This document shows, in pieces, positions 11,894-21,280 of a stretch of DNA of 64,000 nt. Made by a program: the position numbers and the translations under genes. This DNA is from an uncultured Pelagibacteraceae bacterium. GTDB lineage: Bacteria > Pseudomonadota > Alphaproteobacteria > Pelagibacterales > Pelagibacteraceae. The notes beneath the pieces were generated by a model that saw only the letters and a list, made by a program, of their open reading frames with translations, was not told the DNA's origin and made no database searches. Each line of letters opens with the position of its first letter. Positions within the stretch are counted from its first letter, which is position 1. The stretch covers positions 1 through 64,000 of the forward strand of contig CABYPE010000002.1 of assembly GCA_902520685.1 (NCBI GenBank), in the 5' to 3' direction.

Positions 11894-12186
11894 TGGAAAA
11901 GTTACATTTATACGATAAAATTTTATCTCCATTGGTAACAGAAAAAACAACCAATTTGTCTGAACAAAATAAAGTAATTTTTAAAGTTCCAGCATCTGCA
12001 AATAAAAAAAATTTAAAAACAAATATTGAAAAAATTTTTAAAGTAAATGTTACTAAGATTAATATTATTAATAAACAAAACAGGACTAAATTAACTAGAG
12101 GAAAAAAAGTAAAAGTATCTGGTTTTAAAAAAGCAATAATCACATTAAAAAAAGGTCAAAGTATTGATTTGACAACTGGAGTTTAA
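11893..12186 (+). CDS. rplW: 50S ribosomal protein L23
   Basis: Exit-tunnel rim protein that docks trigger factor and SRP, 97 residues. The ILSPLVTEKTTNLSEQNKVIFKV opening matches the family, with an R-G-K-K-V-K basic loop near residue 72. Co-directional, one-base overlap with rplD and four bases before rplB. Confidence 0.96.
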   Translation: MEKLHLYDKILSPLVTEKTTNLSEQNKVIFKVPASANKKNLKTNIEKIFKVNVTKINIINKQNRTKLTRGKKVKVSGFKKAIITLKKGQSIDLTTGV

Positions 12187-12190
12187 TTAA

Positions 12191-13024
12191 ATGGCATTAA
12201 AAACTTTTAAACCTTATACAAAATCTACTAGAGGCACAATTCTTGTTGATAGAACAGGCTTATGGAAAGGTAAACCCTTTAAAACTTTAGTTTCACCAAA
12301 AAATTCAATGAAGGGCAGAAACAACAATGGACATATAACATCTGTCAATAGAGCAGGTGGACATAAAAAAATGTATAGACATGTAGATTTTTACAGAAAA
12401 AAGTTTGATATGCCTGCATCAGTTGAAAGAATTGAATACGATCCAAATAGATCTTGTTATATCATGTTAGTAAAATTTAAGGATAATACACATGCTTACT
12501 ATCTTGCTCCACAAAAAATTAAAGTTGGAGATATAGTTGAAAATGGCACAAAAAAAGAGATTAAAGTTGGAAATTGTATGCCATTACAAGATATCCCTGT
12601 TGGTATAAATATTCATAATGTTGAAATCCAACCAGGCGCAGGAGGTAAAATTGCTAGATCTGCTGGAACTTCGGTAACTATTAGTGGTTTAGATGGTAAC
12701 TACAGTTTAATCAAACTTGCTTCAGGGGAAGTAAGGAAAATAGATTCACGATCTTTAGCTTCAATCGGTGTTTTAAGTAATCCTGATCAAAAAAATATCA
12801 AGATAGGTAAAGCTGGTAGATCTAGATGGTTAGGCAGACGTCCTCATACTAGAGGTGTAGTTAAAAATCCAGTTGATCACCCTCACGGAGGTGGAGAAGG
12901 TAAAACAGCTGGAGGTCGACACCCAGTTTCACCTACTGGTCAATCTGCAAAAGGATTAAAAACTAGAGATAATAAAAAAACTGATAAATTTATTATTCGT
13001 AGAAGAAAGAAGAGAAAGGATTAG
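12191..13024 (+). CDS. rplB: 50S ribosomal protein L2
   Basis: Peptidyl-transferase-centre protein, 277 residues, standard length. The KGRNNNGHIT block, SAGTSVTISG and the conserved HPHGGGEGKTAGGRHPVSP stretch, with its functionally important histidine, are intact. It is followed three bases later by rpsS. Confidence 0.98.
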   Translation: MALKTFKPYTKSTRGTILVDRTGLWKGKPFKTLVSPKNSMKGRNNNGHITSVNRAGGHKKMYRHVDFYRKKFDMPASVERIEYDPNRSCYIMLVKFKDNTHAYYLAPQKIKVGDIVENGTKKEIKVGNCMPLQDIPVGINIHNVEIQPGAGGKIARSAGTSVTISGLDGNYSLIKLASGEVRKIDSRSLASIGVLSNPDQKNIKIGKAGRSRWLGRRPHTRGVVKNPVDHPHGGGEGKTAGGRHPVSPTGQSAKGLKTRDNKKTDKFIIRRRKKRKD

Positions 13025-13027
13025 ATC

Positions 13028-13327
13028 ATGGCAAGAGCAGTTTGGAAAGGACCATTTGTTGAAGATAGCTTAATGAAAAAAGTTGATAAATACAAAGTAG
13101 ATCCAAAAAAGATTCCAATCAAAACTTGGTCACGAAAATCAACAATAATACCTGATTTCGTTGGGGTAAGCTTTTTAATTTATAATGGTAAAAAATTTAT
13201 TCCAATTACTGTTTCTGAGGACATGGTTGGACATAAGATGGGCGAGTTTGCACCTACAAGAACTTTCTTTGGCCATACACCTGCAGATAAAAAAGCAAAA
13301 CCAGCAGAGGCTGGAGAGAAGAAATAA
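13028..13327 (+). CDS. rpsS: 30S ribosomal protein S19
   Basis: Small-subunit head protein paired with S13, 99 residues. [19 protein letters not shown] and [14 protein letters not shown] identify it. The end carries a Lys/Ala/Glu-rich tail after the usual HTPADKKA motif, a few residues longer than the typical 92. The rplV start lies four bases after the stop. Confidence 0.97.
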   Translation: MARAVWKGPFVEDSLMKKVDKYKVDPKKIPIKTWSRKSTIIPDFVGVSFLIYNGKKFIPITVSEDMVGHKMGEFAPTRTFFGHTPADKKAKPAEAGEKK

Positions 13328-13331
13328 TATT

Positions 13332-13730
13332 ATGAGTAAAAAAAAGAAAATTGATAATAAAAAGGATAAAATCGTTAGGTCTATTAATAACAATATAAGA
13401 TCTAGTGTAAGAAAACTTAATCCAATTTTAAAAGGGATTGTTGGAAAAAAAGTTGATGTAGCAATTAGAGATTTACAATTTTCTGAAAAAAGAATCACTA
13501 GGGATATTAAAAAAACAATAAGTTCAGCAGTAGCAAATGCAGAGAATAATTTTCAATATGATATTGATAGTTTAATAGTTAAGGAAGCTTATTGTGGAAA
13601 GAAAATAACAATGAAAAGATTTAGACCGAGAGCCAAAGGTAGAGCAGCTCCAATTCTAAAACCTTATTCAAGTGTAACAATTATATTATCAGAGGCAAAA
13701 AAAATGGAGAGTCATGGGACAAAAAGTTAA
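13332..13730 (+). CDS. rplV: 50S ribosomal protein L22
   Basis: Globular tunnel-wall protein. The frame is open further upstream to 13185, but that stretch overlaps rpsS in another frame. I choose the ATG at 13332, four bases after the rpsS stop, giving 132 residues. There is a lysine-rich N-terminus, then [20 protein letters not shown] and the C-terminal hairpin block [26 protein letters not shown]. The 3' end overlaps rpsC by 17 bases. Confidence 0.96.
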   Translation: MSKKKKIDNKKDKIVRSINNNIRSSVRKLNPILKGIVGKKVDVAIRDLQFSEKRITRDIKKTISSAVANAENNFQYDIDSLIVKEAYCGKKITMKRFRPRAKGRAAPILKPYSSVTIILSEAKKMESHGTKS

Positions 13731-14394
13731 TCCAGTAGGTTTTAGATTAGGTGTGAATAGAGGCTGGGATTCCGTTTGGTATGCTAAGAAAAAAGATTTT
13801 GGAAATTATTTAATCGAAGATTTTAAAATTAGAGAATATATCAAAAAAAATGTAATTAATTCAGGTGTATCAAAAGTAATGATAGAAAGAACATCAAACA
13901 AATGCTATGTAACTATTTACACCTCAAGACCTGGTTTCGTAATCGGAAAAAAAGGCAGTGATATTGATAAAATCAAGAACAGTTTATCAAAATTTACCAA
14001 AAATGAAGTTACTTTAAATATTAAAGAAGTAAAAAAACCTGAGACAAACGCATATTTAGTTGCTGAAAATATTGCACAACAACTTGTCAAAAGGATTTCA
14101 TATAGAAGAGCTATGAAAAGAGCAATGCAGTCATGTATAAGGCTTGGTGCTAAAGGTATAAAGGTTTCATGTAGTGGTAGACTTGGTGGTAATGAAATTG
14201 CGAGAACAGAATGGTTAAGAGATGGTAGTATTCCATCACATACACTTAGAGCTGATATCGATTATGCTGAAGCAGAAGCGTTAACTACATACGGTATTAT
14301 TGGGATTAAAGTTTGGATTTATAAAGGTGAGGTTTTTGCTAAGGAATTTAGTCAAGAGACAAATAAGGTAATCGCAAAAGAGGGTAAAGAATAA
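13714..14394 (+). CDS. rpsC: 30S ribosomal protein S3
   Basis: mRNA-entry-site protein, 226 residues. [13 protein letters not shown] at the N-terminus, the KH-domain GXXG as VIGKKGSDI, and the C-terminal [13 protein letters not shown] and [17 protein letters not shown] blocks are all present. The start ATG lies inside rplV (17-base overlap) and is required by the MGQKVNPVG motif. Confidence 0.98.
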   Translation: MGQKVNPVGFRLGVNRGWDSVWYAKKKDFGNYLIEDFKIREYIKKNVINSGVSKVMIERTSNKCYVTIYTSRPGFVIGKKGSDIDKIKNSLSKFTKNEVTLNIKEVKKPETNAYLVAENIAQQLVKRISYRRAMKRAMQSCIRLGAKGIKVSCSGRLGGNEIARTEWLRDGSIPSHTLRADIDYAEAEALTTYGIIGIKVWIYKGEVFAKEFSQETNKVIAKEGKE

Positions 14395-14395
14395 A

Positions 14396-14806
14396 ATGTT
14401 ACAACCAGTCAGAACTAAATGGAGAAAAGCTCACAAAGGAAGAATTCATGGTAATGCCTCTAGAGCTAACTTTATTAATTATGGTGCATATGCTCTAAAA
14501 GCTATGTCTCCTGAAAGAGTTACAGGTAAACAAATTGAAGCAGCAAGAGTTGCTCTAACAAGACATATGAAAAGACAAGGAAGAGTTTGGACAAGAGTAT
14601 TTCCAAATATTCCAGTTTCAAAAAAACCCATAGAAGTGAGAATGGGTAAAGGAAAAGGTTCACCAGAATATTATGCTTGTAGAGTTAAACCAGGAAGAAT
14701 TTTATTTGAAGTAGATGGTGTTTCTGAGCAAATTGCGAAAGAAGCTTTATATAAAGCATCAGCGAAATTACCAATTAAAACAAAAACCATAAAAAGATTT
14801 GTATAA
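14396..14806 (+). CDS. rplP: 50S ribosomal protein L16
   Basis: Large-subunit A-site protein, 136 residues, full length. The family opening is [24 protein letters not shown] is replaced by [13 protein letters not shown]. The [21 protein letters not shown] block and the [13 protein letters not shown] segment are typical. One-base TAATG overlap with rpmC. Confidence 0.98.
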   Translation: MLQPVRTKWRKAHKGRIHGNASRANFINYGAYALKAMSPERVTGKQIEAARVALTRHMKRQGRVWTRVFPNIPVSKKPIEVRMGKGKGSPEYYACRVKPGRILFEVDGVSEQIAKEALYKASAKLPIKTKTIKRFV

Positions 14807-14997
14807 TGAAAAAACAAGAAATTAAGAAACTATCTAAAGATGAAATTCTAAAAAATATAGATAAATTAAAAAAAGATTTGTTTAACTTTAGATTTCAAAA
14901 AATTAATTCACAAGTAACTAATCCTGCTAAGATTGGTGAAACAAAAAAAACTATAGCTAGATTAAAAACAACTTTAAAGGGAAAAATTAATGCCTAA
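14806..14997 (+). CDS. rpmC: 50S ribosomal protein L29
   Basis: Short two-helix protein at the tunnel exit, 63 residues. [34 protein letters not shown] matches the family in parts (L-F-N-L-R-F and R-x-x-K-x-x-IAR patterns). It overlaps rplP by one base and rpsQ by eight, the usual place in the spc order. Confidence 0.96.
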   Translation: MKKQEIKKLSKDEILKNIDKLKKDLFNFRFQKINSQVTNPAKIGETKKTIARLKTTLKGKINA

Positions 14998-15226
14998 AAA
15001 AATTTTAACAGGAATAGTTGTAAGTGACAGACCAAATAAAACAATAACAGTTATGGTCGAAAGAAAATTTTCTCATCCTATTTTAAAAAAAGTGATTAAA
15101 GTAAGAAAAAAGTATAACGCACATGATGAAAATAATAAATTTAAAAATGGTGATAAAGTCTCAATAATTGAGAGTAAACCATTCTCAAAAAATAAAAAAT
15201 TTCAAGTAATGGAGAGTAATAAATAA
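14990..15226 (+). CDS. rpsQ: 30S ribosomal protein S17
   Basis: Primary 16S rRNA 5'-domain binder, 78 residues. The [21 protein letters not shown] opening and [18 protein letters not shown] segment are diagnostic. It begins eight bases inside rpmC and ends with a TAATG one-base overlap with rplN. Confidence 0.97.
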   Translation: MPKKILTGIVVSDRPNKTITVMVERKFSHPILKKVIKVRKKYNAHDENNKFKNGDKVSIIESKPFSKNKKFQVMESNK

Positions 15227-15594
15227 TGATTCAAGTTCAAACAGAATTATTAGTTGCAGATAACACTGGTGCGAAACGAATTGAGTGCATAAAAGTACTA
15301 GGCGGTTCGAAAAGACGATATGCTAGCATAGGTGATACTATTGTTATTGCTGTCAAAGAAGCGATACCTAAGGGTAAAGTAAAAAAGGGTTCTGTTCATA
15401 AAGCAGTTGTTGTTAGAGTAAAAAAAGGAATACATAGAGATGACGGCTCTAAGGTAAAGTTTGATAATAATGCAGCAGTTTTAGTTGATGATAAGGGTGA
15501 ACCAGTTGGTACAAGAATATTTGGTCCAGTTACAAGAGAATTGAGAAATAGAGGGCAGATGAAAATAATTTCATTAGCACCAGAGGTATTATAA
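15226..15594 (+). CDS. rplN: 50S ribosomal protein L14
   Basis: Subunit-interface protein, 122 residues, exact family length. [19 protein letters not shown], the [20 protein letters not shown] block and [10 protein letters not shown] (here [10 protein letters not shown]) are conserved. It sits between rpsQ and rplX with one-base overlaps at both ends. Confidence 0.98.
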   Translation: MIQVQTELLVADNTGAKRIECIKVLGGSKRRYASIGDTIVIAVKEAIPKGKVKKGSVHKAVVVRVKKGIHRDDGSKVKFDNNAAVLVDDKGEPVGTRIFGPVTRELRNRGQMKIISLAPEVL

Positions 15595-15842
15595 TGATTA
15601 AAAAAGGTTTTAAAGTAATAGTTTTAGCAGGTAAAGATAAAAAAAAAGAAGGCGAAGTTATAGAAATAGATAGACCAAATAATAGAGCTAAAGTTAAAGA
15701 AATTAATATGGTTAAAAAACACATTAAGACAACTAAGGAAAAAAAGGGTGGAATTGTATCTAAAGAAAGCTTCATACATATTTCAAATTTAAAATTAGTT
15801 GAGAAAAAAAATGCAACCAAAAAATCTGAGGCTAAAAAATAA
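15594..15842 (+). CDS. rplX: 50S ribosomal protein L24
   Basis: Assembly-initiator protein with a KOW motif, 82 residues, shorter than the usual 100-105. The KOW part ([22 protein letters not shown]) and the [12 protein letters not shown] block are intact; the loss is in the C-terminal half, replaced by a short Lys-rich tail. One-base overlap with rplN and rplE. Confidence 0.95.
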   Translation: MIKKGFKVIVLAGKDKKKEGEVIEIDRPNNRAKVKEINMVKKHIKTTKEKKGGIVSKESFIHISNLKLVEKKNATKKSEAKK

Positions 15843-16396
15843 TGACACCAAGGTTAAAAGATTTATTTTTCAAAGAAATTCAACCAAAATTAAAAAGTCA
15901 ATTTGGGCTAAAGAATGTTTATATGACTCCTAAAATTGAGAAGATTGTTCTTAACATGGGTCTAGGTTTAGATGGAAATGATTCAAAAATATTAAAATCT
16001 TGTGAAGAAGATATGGCTAAAATTACTGGACAAAAACCAGTTATTACAAAATTTAAGAAATCAGTTGCAAACTTTAAGACAAGAAAAGGATCAAACGCAG
16101 GTTTAAAGGTAACTTTAAGAAAAAATAAAATGTACGAATTTTTGGATAGATTAGTAAATATAGCTTTACCAAGAATAAAAGATTTTAGAGGTCTTTCAGC
16201 TAATGGTTTTGATAAATTTGGAAATTATACATTTGGTATTAAAGAACATATTATTTTTCCAGAAGTTAGCTTTGATAGAGCTGATAAAGTCAGAGGCCTA
16301 GATATAGTAATTGTTATATCTTCTCAAGATAGAGAGCACAGTTTTGCTTTATTAGAGAAACTGAATTTCCCATTTATAAAAAAAGGAGATAATTAG
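15842..16396 (+). CDS. rplE: 50S ribosomal protein L5
   Basis: 5S rRNA-binding protein, 184 residues. The IEKIVLNMGLG segment, the TGQKPVITK block and the IALPRIKDFRGLS region are typical. It is followed two bases later by rpsN. Full-length and unremarkable. Confidence 0.97.
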   Translation: MTPRLKDLFFKEIQPKLKSQFGLKNVYMTPKIEKIVLNMGLGLDGNDSKILKSCEEDMAKITGQKPVITKFKKSVANFKTRKGSNAGLKVTLRKNKMYEFLDRLVNIALPRIKDFRGLSANGFDKFGNYTFGIKEHIIFPEVSFDRADKVRGLDIVIVISSQDREHSFALLEKLNFPFIKKGDN

Positions 16397-16398
16397 AA

Positions 16399-16704
16399 AT
16401 GGCTAAAATGAGTTCAATCAATAAGAATAATAAGAGAATAAAACTTTCAGATAAATTTTATAAAAAAAGAGAAAAATTAAAAAAGATTATAATGGATAAA
16501 AAAGTTACTTTAGAAGAAAGATTCAAAGCACAACAAAAATTATCAAAATTACCAAGAAATTCTGCAAAAAATAGAGTTATGAACCGTTGTCAGATAACAG
16601 GTAGACCACATGGTGTTTATAGAAAATTAAAAGTATCTAGAATTGCATTAAGACAACTTGGATTACAAGGAAAGATACCAGGTTTAGTAAAATCAAGTTG
16701 GTAG
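16399..16704 (+). CDS. rpsN: 30S ribosomal protein S14
   Basis: Head protein of the small subunit, 101 residues, the long zinc-free form: it has NRCQITGRPHGVYRKLKVSRIALRQL but only a single cysteine in place of the CXXC pairs of the short zinc-binding form. It ends in the usual GLVKSSW. It lies ten bases ahead of rpsH. Confidence 0.97.
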   Translation: MAKMSSINKNNKRIKLSDKFYKKREKLKKIIMDKKVTLEERFKAQQKLSKLPRNSAKNRVMNRCQITGRPHGVYRKLKVSRIALRQLGLQGKIPGLVKSSW

Positions 16705-16714
16705 AAAGGATTAT

Positions 16715-17110
16715 ATGAGTTTAAGTGACCCAATTGGAGATATGATAGCAAGAGTTAAGAATGCTCAAGCTAGAAATCATAAGAAAGTAGAATTACCAGC
16801 ATCTAATTTTAAAACTAAAATTGCTGATATACTTAAAAATGAAGGATTTATTAAAAATTTTGAAGTGACTGAAGATGATAAAAAGCCAATATTATCTCTA
16901 GAGCTTAAATATCATTCTGGAAACCCAGTAATTAGTAATTTTGAAAGAGTATCAAAACCAGGAAGAAGAATTTTTTCTAGAGCAGATAGTCTTCCAAAAA
17001 TAAACAATGGTTTAGGTATTGCAATTGTTTCTACACCGAAAGGCGTTATGACAGATATGGATGCTAGAAAACAAAAAGTAGGGGGAGAAATAATCTGTAA
17101 GGTATTTTAA
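16715..17110 (+). CDS. rpsH: 30S ribosomal protein S8
   Basis: Central-domain 16S rRNA binder, 131 residues. The DPIGDMIARVKNAQ opening, the SKPGRRIFSRADSLPKINNGLGIAIVSTPKGVMTD block in parts, and the GGEIICKVF end are diagnostic. In enterobacteria S8 represses the spc genes; no equivalent target was identified here. Confidence 0.98.
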   Translation: MSLSDPIGDMIARVKNAQARNHKKVELPASNFKTKIADILKNEGFIKNFEVTEDDKKPILSLELKYHSGNPVISNFERVSKPGRRIFSRADSLPKINNGLGIAIVSTPKGVMTDMDARKQKVGGEIICKVF

Positions 17111-17112
17111 TT

Positions 17113-17652
17113 ATGTCTAAAATTGGAAAAATAAGCATAACAATTCCTGAAAAAGTAAAAGTTGTTTTAGCAGGGAACATTTTAAATATTGATGGCCCAT
17201 TAGGTAAGAAGTCTTTAGACATTGATTTAGATATATTCAATCTTGATATAAAAGATGGAAAAGAAATTTTAATTAAACCAAAAAAAATTGATCAAAATAC
17301 TAAACGACTTTGGGGCATGAATAGAAGTTTAATTAATAATGCTGTAATTGGCTCGAGCACAGGATATGAAAAAGTTTTAGAGTTAGTTGGAGTTGGTTAT
17401 AGAGCATCATTAAAGGGTAACCAATTAAATTTACAACTAGGATATAGTCACGATATTAATTTCAATATACCTGAAGGAATAAAAATTGCTGTCGAAAAAC
17501 AAACGACTTTAAAGATCACAGGTTCAGATAAACAATTAGTAGGAGTTGTTGCTTCGAAAATTAAAACTCTTAGAAAAATAGAACCTTATAAAGGTAAAGG
17601 AATTAGAGAAAAAGGCCAATATGTTCTTAAAAAAGAAGGAAAGAAAAAATAA
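17113..17652 (+). CDS. rplF: 50S ribosomal protein L6
   Basis: Factor-binding region protein, 179 residues, two repeated domains. [12 protein letters not shown] at the start, [25 protein letters not shown] in the middle and the [15 protein letters not shown] signature near the end are present. One-base TAATG overlap with rplR. Confidence 0.98.
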   Translation: MSKIGKISITIPEKVKVVLAGNILNIDGPLGKKSLDIDLDIFNLDIKDGKEILIKPKKIDQNTKRLWGMNRSLINNAVIGSSTGYEKVLELVGVGYRASLKGNQLNLQLGYSHDINFNIPEGIKIAVEKQTTLKITGSDKQLVGVVASKIKTLRKIEPYKGKGIREKGQYVLKKEGKKK

Positions 17653-18008
17653 TGAAACTAACCACTGGAATAAGAAAACGATTTAGAGTTAGCAATAGAG
17701 TAAAAAAAGTTGCTCCTAAAGATAGATTTAGATTATGTATTTCTAGATCGGCTAAAAATATTTCTGCTCAGATAATAGATGATACAAAGAATATGACATT
17801 ATTGTCAGCTTCTTCAGTAGAAAAAGATATCAAATCTGGATCTAAAGTAAGTAAAACAGAACTTTCAAAAATTGTTGCAGAAAAATTGGCAAAAAAAGCA
17901 CAAGAAAAAAAAATAACTAGAATATTTTTTGATCGTGGAGTTTATAAGTATCATGGTCGAGTAAAGGTGTTTGCAGAAACTCTGCGTAAAAATGGAATGG
18001 AATTTTAA
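17652..18008 (+). CDS. rplR: 50S ribosomal protein L18
   Basis: 5S rRNA-binding protein, 118 residues. [18 protein letters not shown], the [10 protein letters not shown] region and the [26 protein letters not shown] end match the family. One-base overlap with rplF and two bases before rpsE. Confidence 0.97.
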   Translation: MKLTTGIRKRFRVSNRVKKVAPKDRFRLCISRSAKNISAQIIDDTKNMTLLSASSVEKDIKSGSKVSKTELSKIVAEKLAKKAQEKKITRIFFDRGVYKYHGRVKVFAETLRKNGMEF

Positions 18009-18010
18009 TT

Positions 18011-18523
18011 ATGGATAATAAAGATAAAAAAAATGATGATATTTTAGAAAAATTAGTTCATATAAATAGAATCACAAAAGTTGTAAAAGGTGGTAGGAGA
18101 TTTGGATTCTCTGCACTAGTTGTTGTAGGTAATCAAGCAGGTAGAATTGGAATAGCTCATGCTAAAGCAAAACAAGTACCTGATGCAATTAAAAAAGCAA
18201 ATGAGATGGCCAGAAGAAAACTTATACATATTCCATTAAGAGACGGAAGAACAATTCACCATGATGTAAAAGCAAAAGATGGTTCAGGTAGAATTGTTTT
18301 AAGAGCAGCATCTAAAGGAACAGGAATTATTGCTGGTGGTCCTGTACGAGCAGTTTGCGAAGTCTTGGGTGTTAGAGATATCGTAGCTAAATCAATGGGA
18401 ACATCTAATGCTCACAATGTTATAAGAGCTACAATTAAAGCACTAATGAAACAAAATTCACCCAAACAGATTTCTGCTATAAGAAATAAAAAGATATCTG
18501 AAATAATAGAAAAAAGAGGATAA
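18011..18523 (+). CDS. rpsE: 30S ribosomal protein S5
   Basis: Accuracy-related small-subunit protein, 170 residues. The double-stranded RNA-binding fold segment KVVKGGRRFGFSALVVVG, GHAKAKQVPDAIKKA-like block and AGGPVRAVCEVLGVRD are clear. The stop overlaps the rplO start by one base, leaving no space for rpmD (L30), which normally lies between these two genes. Confidence 0.98.
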   Translation: MDNKDKKNDDILEKLVHINRITKVVKGGRRFGFSALVVVGNQAGRIGIAHAKAKQVPDAIKKANEMARRKLIHIPLRDGRTIHHDVKAKDGSGRIVLRAASKGTGIIAGGPVRAVCEVLGVRDIVAKSMGTSNAHNVIRATIKALMKQNSPKQISAIRNKKISEIIEKRG

Positions 18524-18978
18524 TGACAACACAATTAAATAATAGAATCAAAATTAATAAAACTAAAATTAGAGTTGGTAGGGGTATTGGGTCTGGGAAA
18601 GGAAAAACTTCTGGACGTGGAGTAAAAGGCCAAAAATCAAGATCAGGAGTAGCTATTAAAAGTTTTGAGGGTGGACAAATGCCTTTATATAGACGATTAC
18701 CTAAAAGAGGATTTAATTCAATTTCAACAGAAAAGGTAGCAATTTTAAATCTGGATAAAATTCAACTGTTCATTGATAAAAAAAAAATAAATTCAAGTGA
18801 TCTACTTAATACAGATTTATTAAAAAAACTTAAAATAATAAATAAAAATTCAACCAAATTGAAAATTTTGGGCTCAGGTGAAATTAAAGTTAAGGTTAAT
18901 ATTGAGGCAAACTTAGCTTCAAAATCTGCTGTTGAAAAATTGGAAAAAATTGGTGGATCAATTCAATTGAAGAAATAA
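18523..18978 (+). CDS. rplO: 50S ribosomal protein L15
   Basis: Large-subunit assembly protein, 151 residues. The glycine-rich KIRVGRGIGSGKGKTSGRGVKGQKSR opening and GGQMPLYRRLPKRGF block are diagnostic. It is translationally coupled to rpsE (TAATG) and lies eleven bases before secY. Confidence 0.97.
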   Translation: MTTQLNNRIKINKTKIRVGRGIGSGKGKTSGRGVKGQKSRSGVAIKSFEGGQMPLYRRLPKRGFNSISTEKVAILNLDKIQLFIDKKKINSSDLLNTDLLKKLKIINKNSTKLKILGSGEIKVKVNIEANLASKSAVEKLEKIGGSIQLKK

Positions 18979-18989
18979 ATCGTTGTAAT

Positions 18990-20270
18990 ATGAGCGCATC
19001 ATCTTCCTCAAATGATTTAAGAAATAGAATACTATTTACAATCGGTTTATTAGCTGTTTATAGATTTGGAACTTTTGTCCCATTACCAGGAATAGATCCT
19101 GAGCAACTTAAAATATTGATGGAAAGCAATCAAAAAGGATTACTAGGTATGTTCAATGTTTTTGCTGGTGGTGCTGTAAGCAGGATGGCAATTTTTGCTT
19201 TAGGAATTATGCCATACATATCATCTGCTATTATTGTTCAATTGTTAACTGGAGTAACTGATTATTTTAAAAACTTAAAATCTCAAGGTGAGACAGGTAG
19301 GGCAAAAATAACACAAATAACAAGATATGGAACTGTTTTGCTAGCTACTATTCAAGGATATGGTTTATCATTAGGATTAGAGTCCTCAGCAAATTTAGTT
19401 ATTAACCCAGGTTTATTTTTTAAAGTTTCAACTGTTACAACTATAGTTGCAGGTACTATATTTTTGATGTGGCTCGGAGAGCAAATCACTCAGAGAGGTA
19501 TTGGAAATGGAATATCATTAATTATATTTGCTGGTATAGTTGCTGAAATACCAAGAGCGTTAGTAACGACTTTTGAATTAGGTCGTACGGGTGCTGTTTC
19601 CACATTAATGCTACTTGCGATATTTGCTCTTTTAATTTTAACTATTCTTTTTGTTGTATTCATGGAAAGAGCATTGAGAAAAATTATTATTAATTATCCA
19701 AAGAGACAAATGGGTAATAAAATGTACGGTGGAGAGTCATCACATTTACCATTAAAAATAAATCAAGCAGGCGTTATTCCAGCAATCTTTGCATCTGCTT
19801 TATTGTTATTACCAGTAACATTTTCGAATTTTAATTTTTCAAATAATGACACTTTTTTAAATTTAAGTTCATATTTCACACAAGGACAACCTCTTTATAT
19901 GCTGCTTTACGCTTCAGGAATAATTTTTTTTACTTTTTTTTATACATCTATTACTTTCAATCCTACAGAAACAGCTGATAACTTAAGAAAATATGGAGGC
20001 TTTGTTCCTGGTATAAGACCTGGTGAAAGTACAGCTATTTATATTGAAACCATTTTAACTAGATTAACAACAATTGGAGCATTATATCTAACATTAGTTT
20101 GTTTAATGCCTGAATTATTGATAGCAAATTATCCAATACCTTTTTATTTAGGTGGTGCATCAATCTTAATTGTTGTTGTTGTTGCAATTGATACAGTAAC
20201 TCAAATTCAAACTAGACTAATGAGTGCACAGTACGAACAACTGATTAAAAAAACAAAATTTGGTAGATAA
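18990..20270 (+). CDS. secY: Preprotein translocase channel subunit SecY
   Basis: Ten-helix channel of the Sec translocase, 426 residues. RFGTFVPLPGID follows helix 1, the plug region is present, GIGNGISLIIFAGI marks the fifth helix region, and the cytosolic loop KRQMGNKMYGGESSHLPLKINQAGVIPAIFAS matches in parts. It follows rplO as in the standard spc order. No small rpmJ gene follows; adk starts six bases later. Confidence 0.98.
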   Translation: MSASSSSNDLRNRILFTIGLLAVYRFGTFVPLPGIDPEQLKILMESNQKGLLGMFNVFAGGAVSRMAIFALGIMPYISSAIIVQLLTGVTDYFKNLKSQGETGRAKITQITRYGTVLLATIQGYGLSLGLESSANLVINPGLFFKVSTVTTIVAGTIFLMWLGEQITQRGIGNGISLIIFAGIVAEIPRALVTTFELGRTGAVSTLMLLAIFALLILTILFVVFMERALRKIIINYPKRQMGNKMYGGESSHLPLKINQAGVIPAIFASALLLLPVTFSNFNFSNNDTFLNLSSYFTQGQPLYMLLYASGIIFFTFFYTSITFNPTETADNLRKYGGFVPGIRPGESTAIYIETILTRLTTIGALYLTLVCLMPELLIANYPIPFYLGGASILIVVVVAIDTVTQIQTRLMSAQYEQLIKKTKFGR

Positions 20271-20275
20271 TTTTT

Positions 20276-20839
20276 GTGAATATAATTTTATTTGGTCCTC
20301 CTGGTGCTGGAAAGGGTACTCAAGCTAAATATTTAGTAAAAAAATTAAATAACTTTCAAATTTCAACAGGCGAATTATTAAGAGACGAAATCAAAAATAA
20401 TACAGAAATTGGAAAAATCATCACAGAAGATATGAATAATGGGAAATTTATTAATGATGAAATAGTGAACAATTTAATTGAAAATATTATATTTGATCCA
20501 AACAAAAAAAGTAGATTAATCTTTGATGGATACCCAAGATCTATAAGTCAGGCAAAAAATTTGGATTTATTATTAGCAAACTCTAATCAAAAAATTGATT
20601 TTATTTTTTTTCTAAACGTAAACAAAGAAACTATAATTGAAAGAATTGAAAAAAGAAAAATTTTAGAACATAGAACTGATGATGCGACAAATACAATTTT
20701 AAAAAGATACGATACTTATATGCAAACAACCAAACCTGTTTTGGAATTCTATTCAAAAAACCCAAATTTTAAAGAAATAGATGGAAGTGAAAAAATTGAT
20801 CAAATAACAAGGAAAATTGACATTTTACTGAATGTTTAA
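20276..20839 (+). CDS. adk: Adenylate kinase, short type, GTG start
   Basis: Converts AMP plus ATP into two ADP in the cytoplasm. 187 residues. The P-loop GPPGAGKGTQ, the AMP-site ISTGELLRDEI and FDGYPRSISQA are visible. The LID between the two late arginines is the short form without a cysteine zinc site, usual in alphaproteobacteria. The start is GTG at 20276, which places the P-loop at the expected distance. It sits between secY and rpsM, a conserved alphaproteobacterial position. Confidence 0.96.
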   Translation: MNIILFGPPGAGKGTQAKYLVKKLNNFQISTGELLRDEIKNNTEIGKIITEDMNNGKFINDEIVNNLIENIIFDPNKKSRLIFDGYPRSISQAKNLDLLLANSNQKIDFIFFLNVNKETIIERIEKRKILEHRTDDATNTILKRYDTYMQTTKPVLEFYSKNPNFKEIDGSEKIDQITRKIDILLNV

Positions 20840-20843
20840 GACG

Positions 20844-20871
20844 TTGACTTTGAAAGATCTTCTTATATAAA
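20844..20871 (+). promoter_or_regulatory. Candidate promoter for rpsM-rpsK-rpoA-rplQ
   Basis: In the 55-base gap between adk and rpsM, TTGACT at 20844-20849 is followed after 16 bases by TATAAA at 20866-20871, 23 bases ahead of the rpsM ATG. This would allow the alpha operon to be transcribed separately from the spc genes. Only hexamer match and position support it. Confidence 0.45.
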
Positions 20872-20894
20872 AGGCTGAATTTATCACAAATATT

Positions 20895-21278
20895 ATGGCT
20901 CGGATCGCAGGTATTAACATTCCACAAAATAAGCTTGTTCATGTAGGCCTAACTTATATTTATGGTATAGGAGATCGATTTTCTCAACGAATTTGTTCGT
21001 CACTGGAAATTCCAAAACAAAAAAGAGTGAACGAACTTACTGATGATGAAATATTGAAAATTAGAGAATATATAGATCAAAATTTCAAAGTCGAAGGTGA
21101 TCTTAGAAGAGATTACTCACTAAATATAAAGAGGCTTATCGACTTAGCTTGTTATAGGGGTTCAAGACATAGAAAAAAACTACCAGTAAGAGGACAAAGA
21201 ACTAGATGTAATGCTCGAACTAGAAAAGGTAAAGCAATAGCTATTGCTGGAAAAAAATTAACACCACTTAAGAAATAA
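20895..21278 (+). CDS. rpsM: 30S ribosomal protein S13
   Basis: Head protein contacting the P-site tRNA and the large subunit, 127 residues. [25 protein letters not shown] at the start and [25 protein letters not shown] at the end are diagnostic in parts. First gene after the longest gap in this part of the ribosomal block, so probably the head of the alpha operon. Confidence 0.98.
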   Translation: MARIAGINIPQNKLVHVGLTYIYGIGDRFSQRICSSLEIPKQKRVNELTDDEILKIREYIDQNFKVEGDLRRDYSLNIKRLIDLACYRGSRHRKKLPVRGQRTRCNARTRKGKAIAIAGKKLTPLKK

Positions 21279-21280
21279 TA

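Noticed and set aside
13185-13331. Long N-terminal extension of L22
   Set aside because: The first 49 codons read rpsS in another frame and have no L22 similarity; the ATG at 13332 gives the normal protein.
13175-13498. 107-codon minus-strand open frame over rpsS/rplV
   Set aside because: Hydrophobic pattern results from reading lysine-rich codons backwards; shadow of two ribosomal genes.
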